DNA from: Argyresthia goedartella
Lineage: Eukaryota; Arthropoda; Insecta; Lepidoptera; Argyresthiidae
Direction of reading: 5' to 3'
Assembly: GCA_949825045.1 (NCBI GenBank)
Contig: OX463822.1
Span: forward strand, 32,366,703 to 32,430,702
Length of the DNA: 64,000 nt
Part shown: positions 22,651 to 34,858 of the stretch, piece after piece
How the letters are laid out: each line of letters starts with the position of its first letter
Position numbering within the stretch: the stretch's first letter is position 1
The notes under the pieces: model-generated
What the model saw: only the letters and a program-made list of their open reading frames with translations
The model's database searches: none
What the model was told of the DNA's origin: nothing
Position numbers and translations under genes: made by a program

Positions 22651-25600
22651 GGGTAGACTGGGTACGGTTGTAACGGGGTACGGTTGTAACAAGGTAAATA
22701 AATCGTGAACCGTTTGCGGTACGGTGAGGGGTACAAGGGGGGAAAGGAGCCGCTGGCATGTCTGGACACGCTCGCCAATCTTGCGTTGCCCGCGGCACGC
22801 TTCAGTCGTTTGCAAGGGGCCCTATTGTGTTTTGACCAGCAAAAGTAAGTATTTTTCATCAAGGTATTTCTTAAATTGCTCAATATACATAAAAGCTAGA
22901 GTGTTTAATGTTTTTTGTAGTACAGAATGGATAACGGAGACTAGATTAGTGTGATGAGCTTTACCGTGAGATATTTTTTGTTGTCACTGTATTTATTTTA
23001 TTGCCGAACGGGTGGTTGGGTACAGTTGTAACAGTTTTTGTGGGTACGGTTGTAACACCATATGACTTTTTATTTCTGACCTTCTAGATGCCGAGAAAAC
23101 GAGTAAAGAAGACAGCAAGGGGGCAGATAGACATATCAAGATACAAAGATGCCTATGATGACCTAAAAGCTGGTGGTTCTCTCAGAACAACTGCAGAAAA
23201 GTATGGAGTTAACTACGTGTCACTTTTACGATACAAAAGAAAGAGAGATTTGGCCAACGGTGAAGAGGAACAAGAAAATGTCAAGATGGGGTATGTAGCT
23301 CACAACAGAGTTTTTAATGAACACCAAGAACGGGAACTTAGTAAATATTTGATCCGCTGTGCAGATATTTATTTTGGCCTATGTACGAAGGAGGTAAGAA
23401 AACTGGCATATGAGTTATCTACTAAATATAACTTAGTACGACCTCAAACGTGGACCGAAAACAAGACGGCTGGCGAAGAATGGTTCCGTTCGTTTATGGG
23501 AAGAAATCCTGAACTATCTGTCCGCGCAGCCCAGGCTACAAGCCTTTCCAGAGCGACCAGTTTTAACAAGACCAACGTGGAGGCTTTTTATGACAATTTG
23601 CAAATTGTCATGGATCGTGACCACTTTGAACCACAAAACATATATAATGTTGATGAAACGGGCATAACAACCGTTCAAAAGCCCGACAGGGTAGTAGCAA
23701 GGCGTGGTGCACGACAAGTTGGAGCACTCACTTCAGCTGAAAGGGGTACTTTAGTCACTCAAGCCTTTGCAGTGAATGCCATAGGAAATTCCATTCCCCC
23801 AGTCTTCGTATTTCCTCGAGTAAACTTTTACGATCATTTCATAAGAGATGGGCCTGTGGGTTCAGCTGGAGCCGCCAACCCGTCAGGCTGGATGCAGGAT
23901 GAAACATTCCTTGTGTTTCTAAAACACTTCAAAAAATACTCAAATGTGTCTACTGCGAACAAAGTGTTGCTTGTGCTGGATAACCATTCTTCACACATAC
24001 ACATAAACTCTCTGGACTTCTGCAAAGAAAATGGCATCGTGGTACTTTCTTTTCCTCCCCACTGCTCTCACAAACTCCAACCTCTCGATCGATCTGTGTT
24101 CGGACCTCTGAAGAAAGTCGTAAATACGACCTGTGACGCATGGATGCGAAACCATCCCGGGAAGACCATGTCTATTTATGACATCCCAGGAATTGTAGCA
24201 GCTGCAATGCCACTTGCTCTCACACAGACAAACATTCAAGCTGGCTTTCGCAAAACTGGGATCTATCCGTTTAATCGGAATTTATTTACTGACGCCGATT
24301 ATGCCCCTGCATTCGTGACAGACAGGCCAAACCCAGACACAAGAGAAGAGGAGGTTAACCACGATCAAAATAATCTTGCACTCGAAGACGAAACGCCACC
24401 GCTATCACCTTCTTTGCTGAACGATCCATTGGTGAACTTAACTAGCGCATGTGAACAATTAGAGGCTATAAATACACGCGCAGCCCCTAATACTCCACAA
24501 GAGGCTTTGTATGTTCGGCAGAACTCACCAGTCCTAGAAACTCTTCGACTAGAAGATATAGCTGAAATTACGCCACCCAGACACCATAGTGATGTTGGTA
24601 TTCGACAAACTACGAACACCCAAACGGTTCGTCAAATTCCTTCAGTGGATGCTCAGCTGGCTTCTTCCATACCATCTACTAGTATTCCAGCTGTGTTTTC
24701 ACCAGAAGAAATACGACCCTTTCCTAAAGCGCCCCCGAGGAAAACCACAAACAGGGGTCGTAAAACTAGGAAGTCAACGATTTATACTGATACACCCGAA
24801 AAAGAGGAAATAAGAAAGGAGTATGATGAAAAAATGAAACGGGCCAAAGTTAAGCAGGTAAAAAAAAGAATGGATGTAATAAAAACCAAAGATGCAAAGA
24901 AGACAAAAACGAAGAAGGCTAGTACAACAGCACCAGAATCTTCGGAGGATGAGGAGTATTTCTGCCTTGTTTGTGTAGCACCATATTCAGAGAGCAGGCC
25001 AAGAGAAAAATGGATACAGTGCTCAGATTGTAGACGATGGGCTCACGAAGAATGCACAGAAGGTGGTCTAACCTATATTTGCCACAACTGTGAATCAGAT
25101 TGATTTATCTGTAATTGATTCAAATTGTATTTTTTTGTTTGAGGTACACGCAAAGGCGTTTTTAGTTAAATTTGGAACTGATTTTAGGTTTTAAAAGTAT
25201 ATGATTGTTATTTTTTCAAGATTTATGTTCTAATTGTATGTTTAGTCACTTGAGTACAAAATGCTTTCGTTGATATGAAACACTGTGTTCCTAATGTAAA
25301 TGTTGAGTGATTAGTAAAGACTGATTTTAAAGATGATAAATGCTGCCATAAGTAGAATAAGATCTTTTTCATGTTTTTCTAACAATAAAAACTCATTAAA
25401 ATCTGTGTATCTTGCATTATTTGTACGTGTTACAATTGACCCCCACCGCTGTTACAACCGCCCCTGGTACGGGGACGTTTGTAACAATGGCAGATATTAT
25501 TATTTTTATTCTCTGGTCTCTAAACTATTGCGCCAAGAATCCAAAATTTTGTATTTGTTTAAACATTGATAAATGCCCTTTCGTTTGATGTATTTGCCTC

Positions 25601-25672
25601 AGTGATCGATTACGCAATGGCGATGCTATGATCGTTAAACCGAAAATCGTTACTACCGTACCCAGTCTACCC
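22651..25672 (+). mobile_element. Apparently intact pogo-like transposon
   Basis: Terminal inverted repeats of 24 bp match at 23 positions and begin GGGTAGACTGGGTACGG at both ends. TA flanks both ends (22649-22650, 25673-25674), and the empty site is present in copy 1 of the host repeat. Length is 3022 bp. The motif GGTACGGTTGTAAC recurs: twice at the left end, again at about 23,018-23,056, and in inverted form at 25,430-25,490. These are likely transposase-binding subterminal repeats. It encloses one long open transposase gene. Confidence 0.93.
23088..25103 (+). CDS. pogo-like transposase with C-terminal PHD-type finger
   Basis: This 671-residue protein would cut and paste its element at TA sites. 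Residues ~15-55 form a pipsqueak-type helix-turn-helix (LKAGGSLRTTAEKYGVNYVS…). A CENP-B-like DNA-binding region follows to ~150. The DDE domain has YNVDETGITT (first D), VLLVLDNHSSH (second D) and KLQPLDRSVFGPLK (third D; 35 residues after the second). The region ~450-610 is low-complexity and basic. The last ~50 residues carry a zinc finger of C4HC3 PHD pattern (CLVC, CSDC, HEEC, CHNC), which often binds histone tails; that role here is inference. ATG 23088 directly follows a ttctag acceptor-like site, suggesting a 5' UTR intron. No lesion was seen. Confidence 0.92.
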   Translation: MPRKRVKKTARGQIDISRYKDAYDDLKAGGSLRTTAEKYGVNYVSLLRYKRKRDLANGEEEQENVKMGYVAHNRVFNEHQERELSKYLIRCADIYFGLCTKEVRKLAYELSTKYNLVRPQTWTENKTAGEEWFRSFMGRNPELSVRAAQATSLSRATSFNKTNVEAFYDNLQIVMDRDHFEPQNIYNVDETGITTVQKPDRVVARRGARQVGALTSAERGTLVTQAFAVNAIGNSIPPVFVFPRVNFYDHFIRDGPVGSAGAANPSGWMQDETFLVFLKHFKKYSNVSTANKVLLVLDNHSSHIHINSLDFCKENGIVVLSFPPHCSHKLQPLDRSVFGPLKKVVNTTCDAWMRNHPGKTMSIYDIPGIVAAAMPLALTQTNIQAGFRKTGIYPFNRNLFTDADYAPAFVTDRPNPDTREEEVNHDQNNLALEDETPPLSPSLLNDPLVNLTSACEQLEAINTRAAPNTPQEALYVRQNSPVLETLRLEDIAEITPPRHHSDVGIRQTTNTQTVRQIPSVDAQLASSIPSTSIPAVFSPEEIRPFPKAPPRKTTNRGRKTRKSTIYTDTPEKEEIRKEYDEKMKRAKVKQVKKRMDVIKTKDAKKTKTKKASTTAPESSEDEEYFCLVCVAPYSESRPREKWIQCSDCRRWAHEECTEGGLTYICHNCESD

Positions 25673-25809
25673 TACTATTATGTACATATTAACACAGAGA
25701 ATACCTGCTGGTTGTTTCTTCTTTAAAATTTTAATCAATAAAACTATATAATGACTCTCATAACATTTTATTACTCACATTTGGTCCGTTTTAATTGTGG
25801 AACATACAT

Positions 25810-27116
25810 AGGGTACATTGGTGAAGAATGTTTCAAAAGCTCGAGCAACATCAGCGTTGGATTTAACAACATCATCACCTATCTTTAGGCAGAAATCATT
25901 GTCGCTTGGTATAACTTTTCCAGTTATGCGGTTTATTATTTGCCAAACTGTTTTCATTCTATTATTTGAATTTTTCTATGAATGTGTAAAGTTTTTGCAG
26001 TTCTACAAACCAACTTGAAAGTTTTGGAATATTTTTTAACATAGTCATGAAATTTTCGATCAAAGTTATAGGTTTTTTGATCATAAAGGTCATACAAGAT
26101 AACTCTACTTTTACGAATTCCAAATGTTGCCCAGTAAGATTTACCGTTGTAGTCACTGACTTTCTTTAATTTGAAAACTTTATTGAATTCTGTCTGAATA
26201 ATGTTGAAGAAGTCTGAGTAGATTTTGTTTGGGTTCTGTTCATTAAAATCCGGTACTGGCAAATTATATCTAAGTTTTTCGTATATGTCTCTAGTCTATG
26301 GGATGTAATAGGCCTATAAAATGATGGACCAGTCTTATCCTTAATAGCAATTGGGAATGAAACTGTTTGACCACTGTGATCGGAAGGTAAGCAGTTAATT
26401 ACACTTTTACTTGTGAATGAACAGACACAAAAAACGTTATCTAAGCAAGTTTGGCTGGTAAGTGTAAATCTAGTCGGCTCTAAAAATACATGATATAAAT
26501 TAAACGATTTGAATAAAATTATTAATCGTTGTTTCTACAAGCAAATCTACAATAAAGATCGCCACAAATAATTAACTTTTTTCTGTTATTACATAGTTTA
26601 GTGAGGGCTTCCTCCATAATTTTCTCAAATATTTCGAAATTTCCATGGCCTTTTTCATCCCTCGGTGGCCTGTAGACACAAACAATAATATGGCTATCTA
26701 ACTCAACACAGGATACCTCTATTTGTCTTTCAACAGTAAGTGCAAGAATATCTTTACGTTGTTTCACCTTAATATTATTTTTCACTAAGATTAAAGAACC
26801 ACCTCTATCAGCAGTCTTTCTATTGTAACAACTGACAATTTTGTAATTGTTAAAAGACATCATATTTTCCATCTTTACGTTGTTTCACCTTAATATTATT
26901 TTTCACTAAGATTAAAGAACCACCTCTATCAGCAGTCTTTCTATTGTAACAACTGACAATTTTGTAATTGTTAAAAGACATCATATTTTCCTTCAACCAG
27001 TGTTCTGTAACACAAATATCAGAATTTTTTAGAAATAATTCTAATACAAGTTCTTTGCCAGGTAGCCCCTGGATGTTTTGATGGGCAATATTTAACTGGG
27101 GCTTACAATTTGACAT
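25810..27116 (-). pseudogene. LINE fragment: endonuclease part of ORF2, rearranged
   Basis: From 27116 downward the minus strand encodes an APE-type LINE endonuclease: NIAHQNIQGLPGK, ICVTEHWL, GGSLILVKNN, VCVYRPP and IICGDLY, then (about 26450-26350) a TCLDNVF…SDHSGQTVSF stretch. A linker region follows (26262-25954) and a short piece (25957-25810) typical of the sequence before the reverse transcriptase. Several frameshifts and a 121-bp tandem duplication break it. It stops at the family A repeat at 25809, so the reverse-transcriptase half is missing. The endonuclease is similar in style to the CR1/Jockey-group element at 38787. Confidence 0.75.
26750..26991. repeat. 121-bp perfect tandem duplication
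   Basis: The segment 26750-26870 is repeated immediately as 26871-26991, starting atctttacgttgtttcacc and ending catattttcc. The unit length is not a multiple of three and shifts the endonuclease frame. Identity appears complete by eye, so the event is recent or an assembly artefact. Confidence 0.85.
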
Positions 27117-27317
27117 ATTTAATGGCTCTTGTATGCTAGAGATTTCCTCTATTGTCTTATGAACTAATTTAAATTACTTGGAACAGATTCCAATGTTGCA
27201 TGCAAAGTATAATTAACAGGTGAATTCCCAATAGGGGTGCATGTCATATTACTCTTAACATAAGCTGATGTCAAGTTGAACTTGGTTAAACCAACTATAG
27301 CTGCGTCGCATATATTA

Positions 27318-27765
27318 TAAGCTAACATTTTGTATCTCAATCACTTAACTTATGAGGAGATGTCGACATGTCTTGCTCAGATGGAAGGTATTCTTAACGC
27401 CAGACCCCTCACTCCTCCGTCATCTGATCCATCAGACCTCTCTTGCCTTACCTCAGCTCATTTTGTATTTGGACGGCCACTGTTATCAGTTCCTTTTGCT
27501 CAACAGACAGAAAATAACATCAGTCGACTGCAGAGCTACGAGAGTGTTGAGAAGCTGAAGCAACACTTATGGCAGCGGTTCTCACTTGATTATGTCTCTC
27601 TTCTTCATCAGAAAACCAAGTGGTGAGCAGCGAGCGACAATCTCAGACTGAACCCGCTCGTCGTCAGAGACCGCAATTAGCCACCGCTGCTGTGGCTCAT
27701 GGGAAGGGTGACCCGGCTCTACCCCGGACCGGACGGCGTCAGCAGGGTGGCTAAAAAAGAAGGGC
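27318..27765 (+). pseudogene. BEL/Pao retrotransposon remnant (integrase C-terminus)
   Basis: The frame at 27330-27626 reads LTYEEMSTCLAQMEGILNARPL, then SDPSDLSCLTSAHFVFGRPL and LWQRFSLDYVSLL. This is the conserved end of the BEL/Pao integrase region. After a frameshift and an in-frame stop it continues (27640-27765) with LMGRVTRLYPGPDGVSRVA, the usual C-terminal continuation. Everything upstream (protease, reverse transcriptase, RNase H) is absent and no LTR was recognised. It is cut at about 27775 by the next element. Confidence 0.75.
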
Positions 27766-27774
27766 ACGGGTTGG

Positions 27775-28805
27775 TTTTCCAACACTGACTCTTTGATACT
27801 TAGTAAAATTGGTTACTAGGGGGTAGATAGGGTTTACCTTGAACCATTTATCCAGTTTTTAATACTAGGAGTTAAGTATTTAATTAATTATGAATTAATT
27901 AAACTTACGAGTATTATCAGGAGAAACGGAACGTTTGTTAGACTTAGAATGTGTGGAACGGAACGTAACGTCGATGTTTGAACGTAAAAAAAACGTTGCT
28001 GGGTTAGTGTGTGTGTGTGTCAAGTCATTCCGTTTTTCTTCGAGTTGCGTGAATGTTCTCTCTTGCTTGTTTTGTGCTATTGGGCAAAATACTGCGGTAG
28101 CTTAGGTGAAGGATAAAGGGGGTGAGCGAAGCGAAGCCCCCTTTATCCTTCGTATTAGGTTGAACAAGTAAGAACAACAAAAATACTTAAAACATAATAA
28201 GTGTTTGCTGATCCTTTTTTGCTGTGAAAATCAGTATTTTTGATGTGCAATTAATGTTGCGTGAATGTTCTCTCTTGCTTGTTTTGTGCTATTGGGCAAA
28301 ATACTGCGATAGCTTAGGTGAAGGGTAAAGGGGGTGAGCGAAGCGAAGCCCCCTTTATCCTTCGTATTAGGTTGAACATGTAAGAACAACAAAAATACTT
28401 AAAACATAATAAGTGTTTGCTGATCCTTTTTTGCTGTGAAAATCAGTATTTTTGATGTGCAATTAAATACTTGCCTTTTTTATGAGCCCTAGTAGCCGGA
28501 GCTAAGGCGATTTCGAACATCAATACTACAAACAATATAAACCATTCCCCAAAATATGGTCAGCTAGTGAAATGTCACCCTATATTTATATGAAGTTTTG
28601 CTATCTCGCGATCCATCTGTCGGGCCTGACTGTCTCAGACTTTTTGTAAAAATCCTATAGTAAAAAATAACCTCAAAATGGATTTTAGAAAATTCATAAC
28701 AAAAAAACCATACATTTCCTAGACTGGATATTTTAAAGGGGGATTATTTCCTACCCCCCCCCCCTCCCCCCCTCAACCTCATACGAAAGAGTCAGTGTTG
28801 GAAAA
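27775..28805. mobile_element. Element bounded by 20-bp perfect inverted repeats
   Basis: TTTTCCAACACTGACTCTTT at 27775-27794 and its perfect complement at 28786-28805 enclose ~1 kb with no coding potential. It contains a duplicated foldback MITE right arm (28044-28467) and a poly-C tract (28754-28772). No target duplication was clear, so the class is undetermined. It immediately abuts the BEL/Pao remnant. Confidence 0.45.
28044..28467 (+). repeat. Foldback MITE family B, two head-to-tail partial copies
   Basis: Two units of 212 bp (28044-28255, 28256-28467) are almost identical. Each carries the internal hairpin GGATAAAGGGGG…CCCCCTTTATCC with the loop tgagcgaagcgaag, and ends with the family's right terminus (aaatcagtatttttgatgtgc). 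The left terminus is missing from both, so this looks like a tandem duplication of a 5'-shortened copy. Confidence 0.75.
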
Positions 28806-29094
28806 AATACCCTGTTACGGCCTGCTTGCGCCCGCGAGACGAACAAGAAAGAAGACCGCTGTCACCATAACGTTTTCGAAGTTAGAAAAAAAAAAACAAT
28901 TTAGAGGTATTTTCGTAATTAAATTCTATCGAGAAAATTTCATCCAATCGCGTTTTCCTTTATTGAGAATCTGCATCAAATACTCAATAAACTTTTACCC
29001 AAAATCAAATCTGTAGAGGACTTCATGGTGGAGTAAATGGATTCGAAAAAACCCCATTTTTTTGTCGTATCATCTTAATATTATTTGGGAAATA

Positions 29095-29345
29095 TTAAAT
29101 GGCACATCAAAAATACTGATTTGCACAGCAAATATCAATGCAAAATGCTGCGGTAGCTTAGGTGAAGGGTAAAGGGGTGAGCGAAGCGAAGCCAACTTTA
29201 TCCTTCGTGTTAGGTTGAACTTAGGTTGAAAAAATACTTAAAACATAAACTTGGGAACACATAAAATATTTAAAACATAAAAGTGTATTTGCTGATCCTT
29301 TTTTTCTGTGCAAATCAGTATTTTTGATGTGCGAATAAATACTAG
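29095..29345 (+). mobile_element. Foldback MITE family B, full copy
   Basis: The left end GCACATCAAAAATACTGATT (from about 29099) is complementary to the right end AATCAGTATTTTTGATGTGC (ending about 29332), giving a terminal inverted repeat of about 27 bp (GCACATC…GCACAG). The interior has ctgcggtagcttaggtgaag, a truncated GC hairpin, and aaaatacttaaaacataa repeats. No ORF. Confidence 0.75.
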
Positions 29346-29850
29346 CCATATTATTTTACAGTGGAATATTAATCTTTACCTAATAAAACATGTGTTGGTG
29401 TTTTTAAATTTGGTCGGAGGGTTAAATCGCAAAAACCAAATGTAACGAAATTACATTATGACAAGATCGCCTGGATCTTTGGAAGTAGAGCACCTAATTA
29501 AAAAAATGGCAGGAATATTGTTTTACGATTTTTTATTGAGGAAAGAAGCCGTTACTTGGTAAATAGCAAATAACGACGAAGTGCGAGTAGGACTCCTCCA
29601 CCGAGAATTCCAAAAAACATCTATTTTGTTTTGTACCATTATCAGCTGTTGTGGAAAACCACTGTAAGGGTTGTTTCCCCATGCAGCTAAACACTTATGT
29701 CATAGAACAAATGGTTTTTGAAATTTAAAAAAAGCATGGGTTTACCGCCACATGCTAGAGCTGCAAGGGAAATAAGTTATGAAGTGGGCTTCCACTTCTG
29801 CTACTGAAAGTACCTTCAAATCTATGGGTTTTATTATTTTTATCTACACA

Positions 29851-30310
29851 CGTATCATAAACCCTCTTTACTGCGTACAAAAACCGCACGTTACGATCAG
29901 CATAATGTTAAACTACTTGGTAAAAACTCATTTCTTATCTGAAAAATACACTTTATGACCATAATGTGTAATTTTTCTGCATATTATGACATTCAAATTT
30001 CGAACGCCGACGCCCGCCTTCGTGCCGTCCCTAGTTTGTCTGTGAAGTTGATACTGACATTCAAATTTCGAACGCCGACGCCCGCCTTCGTGAAGTTGGT
30101 ACTACAGAACAAGCTAAACAACTGCAGAGCCACAATGCCGGTCAAACATGCGGTTCCTGAACACATCAAAGAGAGCTTATGATATGTGTGTAGATAAACT
30201 AGTGTATGTAACTGTACATTAAAACAGGCATTAAAACTCTCAAGTGATATTATAAACCCACTCTCGAGTATTAATGCCCTCCATTATGTAGCAGTCACAT
30301 AAACTACTAT
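29851..30310 (+). repeat. Family A repeat, copy 3 (5' shortened)
   Basis: It begins at tctacacacgtatcataaacc and runs through the second-half landmarks to gcagtcacataaactactat. It lacks both the interspersed repeat of copy 1 and the pogo insertion of copy 2. It ends soon after the pogo target site. Confidence 0.75.
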
Positions 30311-30836
30311 TAAATGCTCTTTGTCATATTTTCGGTGTTTTATGAAAGCTAATTGTAATGTAGTGTTGTTTTGGGTACCAAATATTGTGAAAATTGCAGA
30401 TATTATAAGTGCTGAAGAGACAGGGATTTGTTCTTTAACAAAACTTAATTTAAGTTTATGGTTATAGCGACTACTGGTTGAAGTGTAGATAAGGGGGCGC
30501 CAAGGAAAAAAAAACTAAGAATTTTTGATTTTTTTCAAATTTTTTTTTTGGCGATATAATTTGATATTCTTCAACCCTGTTTGATATTTGCACTTTAAAA
30601 AGACTCACACAGGGTTGGCATGAGTGGGGCCCCCAACCCACATGGCATAAATTGAAGTTGTTGAGTTGCGAAAAATCGGCCCGCGATAAACTATAAAGAC
30701 TCACACTGTATATTGATTACTAATTTACCCAAAACTTGGTCAGCTTATTAATTACAGTACAGCATAATAAGTGGCAAACAACAAATATGTTGATTAAAAC
30801 CATGATATTGGAGTTTTACATTAGTTTATTGGAAAC

Positions 30837-31862
<1,026 letters not shown>

Positions 31863-32137
31863 GGCTACGACTTTTTAGTAAAATCGGCGAACTGACAACG
31901 ACAACAAGGGAAATCAAAAAGATGGTGGCCGGAAAACGGTCAATCATTCAGTATTTCAGTCGGTCAGATGACCCAGAGATGTGCTACATTTACCAATTTC
32001 CGTATAGAATTTTATAATCGATCGATCGATAAATGTTTTTTCATTCCCTCATCCCACCCAAAAAAAAAACTTCTGTCAAATTGTTCTTAGTGACTCGTCC
32101 GGACGCATGTCACTTGCCGCAAGCTACGAGCCCCAAA

Positions 32138-32182
32138 CTCGCAAGCGTGGGGATGGGATTAAACCATCCACACGCTTGCGAG
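32138..32182. repeat. 19-bp hairpin, CTCGCAAGCGTG…CACGCTTGCGAG
   Basis: Left arm 32138-32156 pairs with 32164-32182 at 18 of 19 positions around a 7-nt loop. Similar CACACGCTTG arms occur at about 43563-43624 (CAAGCGTGTGGAG…CTCCACACGCTTG), so both may derive from one small repeat family. It lies about 280 bp upstream of RpS13. Confidence 0.7.
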
Positions 32183-32905
32183 TGCGTCAGTTTGTTGTCA
32201 TGTCAGCGAACAAACATGGCGGACGTCGAAGTTATGGCGTCGGCCATAACATTTCGCCTTTGTTATTTTAATTATAAGTAAAGTAACTTTTTTAAATGCT
32301 TTTTGAAAGTGGCCATAAGAATTTCTTTCTTGGTTTTCATTTCCTTCACATTCATTTCCGATTTTCATTGAACCAAAACAGTGGGTCTACCGCGCAGTAG
32401 CCGTCGGCTTGAACCCGACACCGACGCTTGAATACGACGCCGACGCCGACGCTATTGAAATTTAGGTACCGCGCAAATAATTTTGCGTCGGTTTGGTGAC
32501 CGTCGTCATCATGAAGGAATGAAAATACTCCGTCGTCTTGCGTTCCGTTTTATTCAATTCGTTTAACTCGGCACAAAAAAGTTGTTGAATTTTTTTACAA
32601 TTTATTGATTAAAAGATACGTATAGCATAAATTGTTCTTTGTTTAGTTGATTTCTTGAAAATTTAGTTCAATTTCGACCATTACAATGTTTTTTACTTAA
32701 TTATCTAATTTTTTTAACGTGTGGCGGTAACGGAACGGAACGTTAAATTTATTCACATGACATGGAGAGAGGTTATGTTTATGTTTACTTAACTAAATTT
32801 TATTTTATTGAATATTTAAGAACAAAGTAAGTAAACATTGTTTTGCTTTTTAGTACTCCAAATTTATTAGATACCTAAGTGAATTCATTCCTATGTATTT
32901 TGTAG

Positions 32906-34858
32906 ATGCCTGCCGCGAGGAAAGTTTCTCTCCCGCAGATGGAGCTGATGGTTTCTTTTATGGAGGAGCACAGGGCCTTGGCTAGGGGCCAGTCTTTGGA
33001 CACGCCTCAGGGCAAGGTCGCTGTTAGGCAGCAATGGGAGGAGCTGGCGGCCAGCTGAATGCAGTCATGGGGCACTTTAAAACGGGCACTCAGTGGCGCG
33101 ACGTAAGTGTGTGATTATTTCAGAGTTCAGAATTATTTTGGTATTGTGTGTTTCTACCTAACATTGTGTTTTCATCATTTCTTTTTGCTTTTTCTACTTA
33201 ACATTGTGTTTTCATTATTTCTTTTTCTTTTTCCACCTAACATTGTGTTTTCACCCTTTTTTTGCATAATTGCATGTTTAGTATTGGCGCGAAATTAAAT
33301 ATCGCGTCAAGAAGAAGGTAGGGGAGCAAGAAGTGCACAGGCGTGGGACAGGAGGAGGTCCACCTTCTGCTAATGTTTTAACCCCAGTGGAAGAGAGGAT
33401 CTTCTCCATTATTGGGAAACAGGCGGTGTTGGGGGATGAAGAAGTCAGAATCCCATTTGATGTATGATGTTTTTGCTTTTCTTTGCCTATTTCTCAAGCC
33501 TTGTATTCATGGTAAACTTTACTGACGTCTTTGTGGCGCATTCCGTAGAGATCCTGCCTGCTGTGCTCGAGGTCGTGGGATTGATGTCAAGCATTTGTGT
33601 GATGAGCATTCGTGTTATCTGGGTGTTTATGTGTGTATACCAACACCTTTTGATGCTTTGTATTATTACTAATTGTTTACCATTTACATGAGGCTTTACA
33701 CTACACTCATTATAATAGGACTTTATAGTAATTTTGATCTTGTTTTTTAACTTGCATGCTCAAATAATGCAGTTTACTAATTTTTTGCAAGTAATAATCA
33801 TTAATTTTTCAATAACAATATGGCACTTAACTGTGAGGTCTGTTTATTTATCATACTTTTAGCAGATAACGTGTAGATTTATGGTCCACTGCTGTTATTG
33901 TTTCTTCGGCCGTCACCACACAGCAAAAAGTATTGTATTGTGACCAATATACCGAAATATAAATTATTTAATTACCCTGCCCATTTACAGCTTCAGGAAG
34001 AAATCGCTCCACCGCCAAGCCCACCCATGCCTGATGCTGAAACAGAAGTTGTTGTAGAATACACCCCTGTCTTCGACATGCCACTGATGCCAGCTCTACT
34101 GCCTAGGCTGCCAGCCACCCAGCCTAGTACGAGCCATGCTCCTCCAGTCGAAGGCAAGTTTTTTCTCTTGTTTATCCCTTGGTTTGGAGTGTCATTGAAT
34201 AGGTTGGTCGTTCGAAAATACAGCAGTAAAGTTCTAATTTTCTTTAGTCAAGTGCCCTTGCCAGCTAAGTGGTTAAAACACTTTATTTACACGGATTTAC
34301 TACTCATTTATTTTACATTTTGATTTTCCGACGTAGACTACTTGGAGAAGTAAAAAGGAATGTTTATAAATTAATTTACATATAAATTCCATTGAAAATT
34401 GCTTAGATGAAGTTGTTAGGTAGTTTTTATCTAGTAAACGTTTGTGTATAATTTATGTCTTATTTTTTTAGGACCTCCATCTACGGGAGACTCGCCAGCC
34501 GCTGCAAAAATAAAGCGCCAAGCGACAGCCACGGCAGCCAGTGAGTTCAAAAAATGAAAATTGCATGCAAATCACCAATTCTGGCGCAGTCATTCATGCA
34601 TTGTCCATCTGGGAAGGTTGTTTTCATTACCCTGTTTTTATTTTTCCAGACCCAGTGGAAATCCCAGAACCGCGCTGGGCGTGGGAGGCGGAGCAAGATA
34701 GAAAAGAGGCGGAGAAGCGCATGTTGGCGCTGTTTGAGCGAAGTGTAGCGGCCCAAGAGACGGTCGCTACACTTCGAGAAATTAAGCTAGAGATTGCCGG
34801 CATGCGCGAAGACTTCGCTGCCGCGTTAGAGCGAATCGAGAGGACGTCGGATGATTAA
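32906..34858 (+). pseudogene. Harbinger Myb/SANT-like DNA-binding protein, one frameshift
   Basis: The accessory protein of Harbinger elements; in described elements it helps the nuclease reach DNA and the nucleus. Five exons by splice sites: 32906-33102, 33282-33461, 33991-34153 (GC donor), 34472-34540, 34650-34858. Exon 1 starts PAARKVSLPQMELMVSFMEE and meets a stop at about 33057, where one base is missing (GCCAGCTGAATG). The +1 frame restores LNAVMGHFKTGTQWRD. Exon 2 has YWREIKYRVKKKV and the RRGTGGGPPSA motif typical of Myb_DNA-bind_5 proteins. Exons 3-4 are proline-rich. Exon 5 is a predicted coiled coil (EAEQDRKEAEKRMLALFE…) ending at TAA 34856-34858. Apart from the frameshift the gene looks complete. 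Confidence 0.75.

Larger units (their letters stand above)
22009..25808 (+). repeat. Family A dimeric repeat, copy 2, split by a pogo element
   Basis: Positions 22009-22650 and 25673-25808 match 3130-3454 plus 3862-4325 closely in order and orientation. The interspersed repeat present in copy 1 is missing here. The block cataaacta|ctattatg is instead opened by a 3-kb transposon at a TA. The uninterrupted version at 4183-4200 is the empty site. A (TA)n run lies at 22540-22562. Confidence 0.85.

Noticed and set aside
23514..24619. Minus-strand frames within the pogo transposase
   Set aside because: Overlap a long, motif-bearing plus-strand gene and show no motif of their own.
28100..28140. Repeated hairpins around 28100 and 28320 as a CRISPR-like array
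   Set aside because: Only two 212-bp units, no short regular direct repeats or unique spacers; it is a duplicated foldback MITE in a eukaryotic genome.
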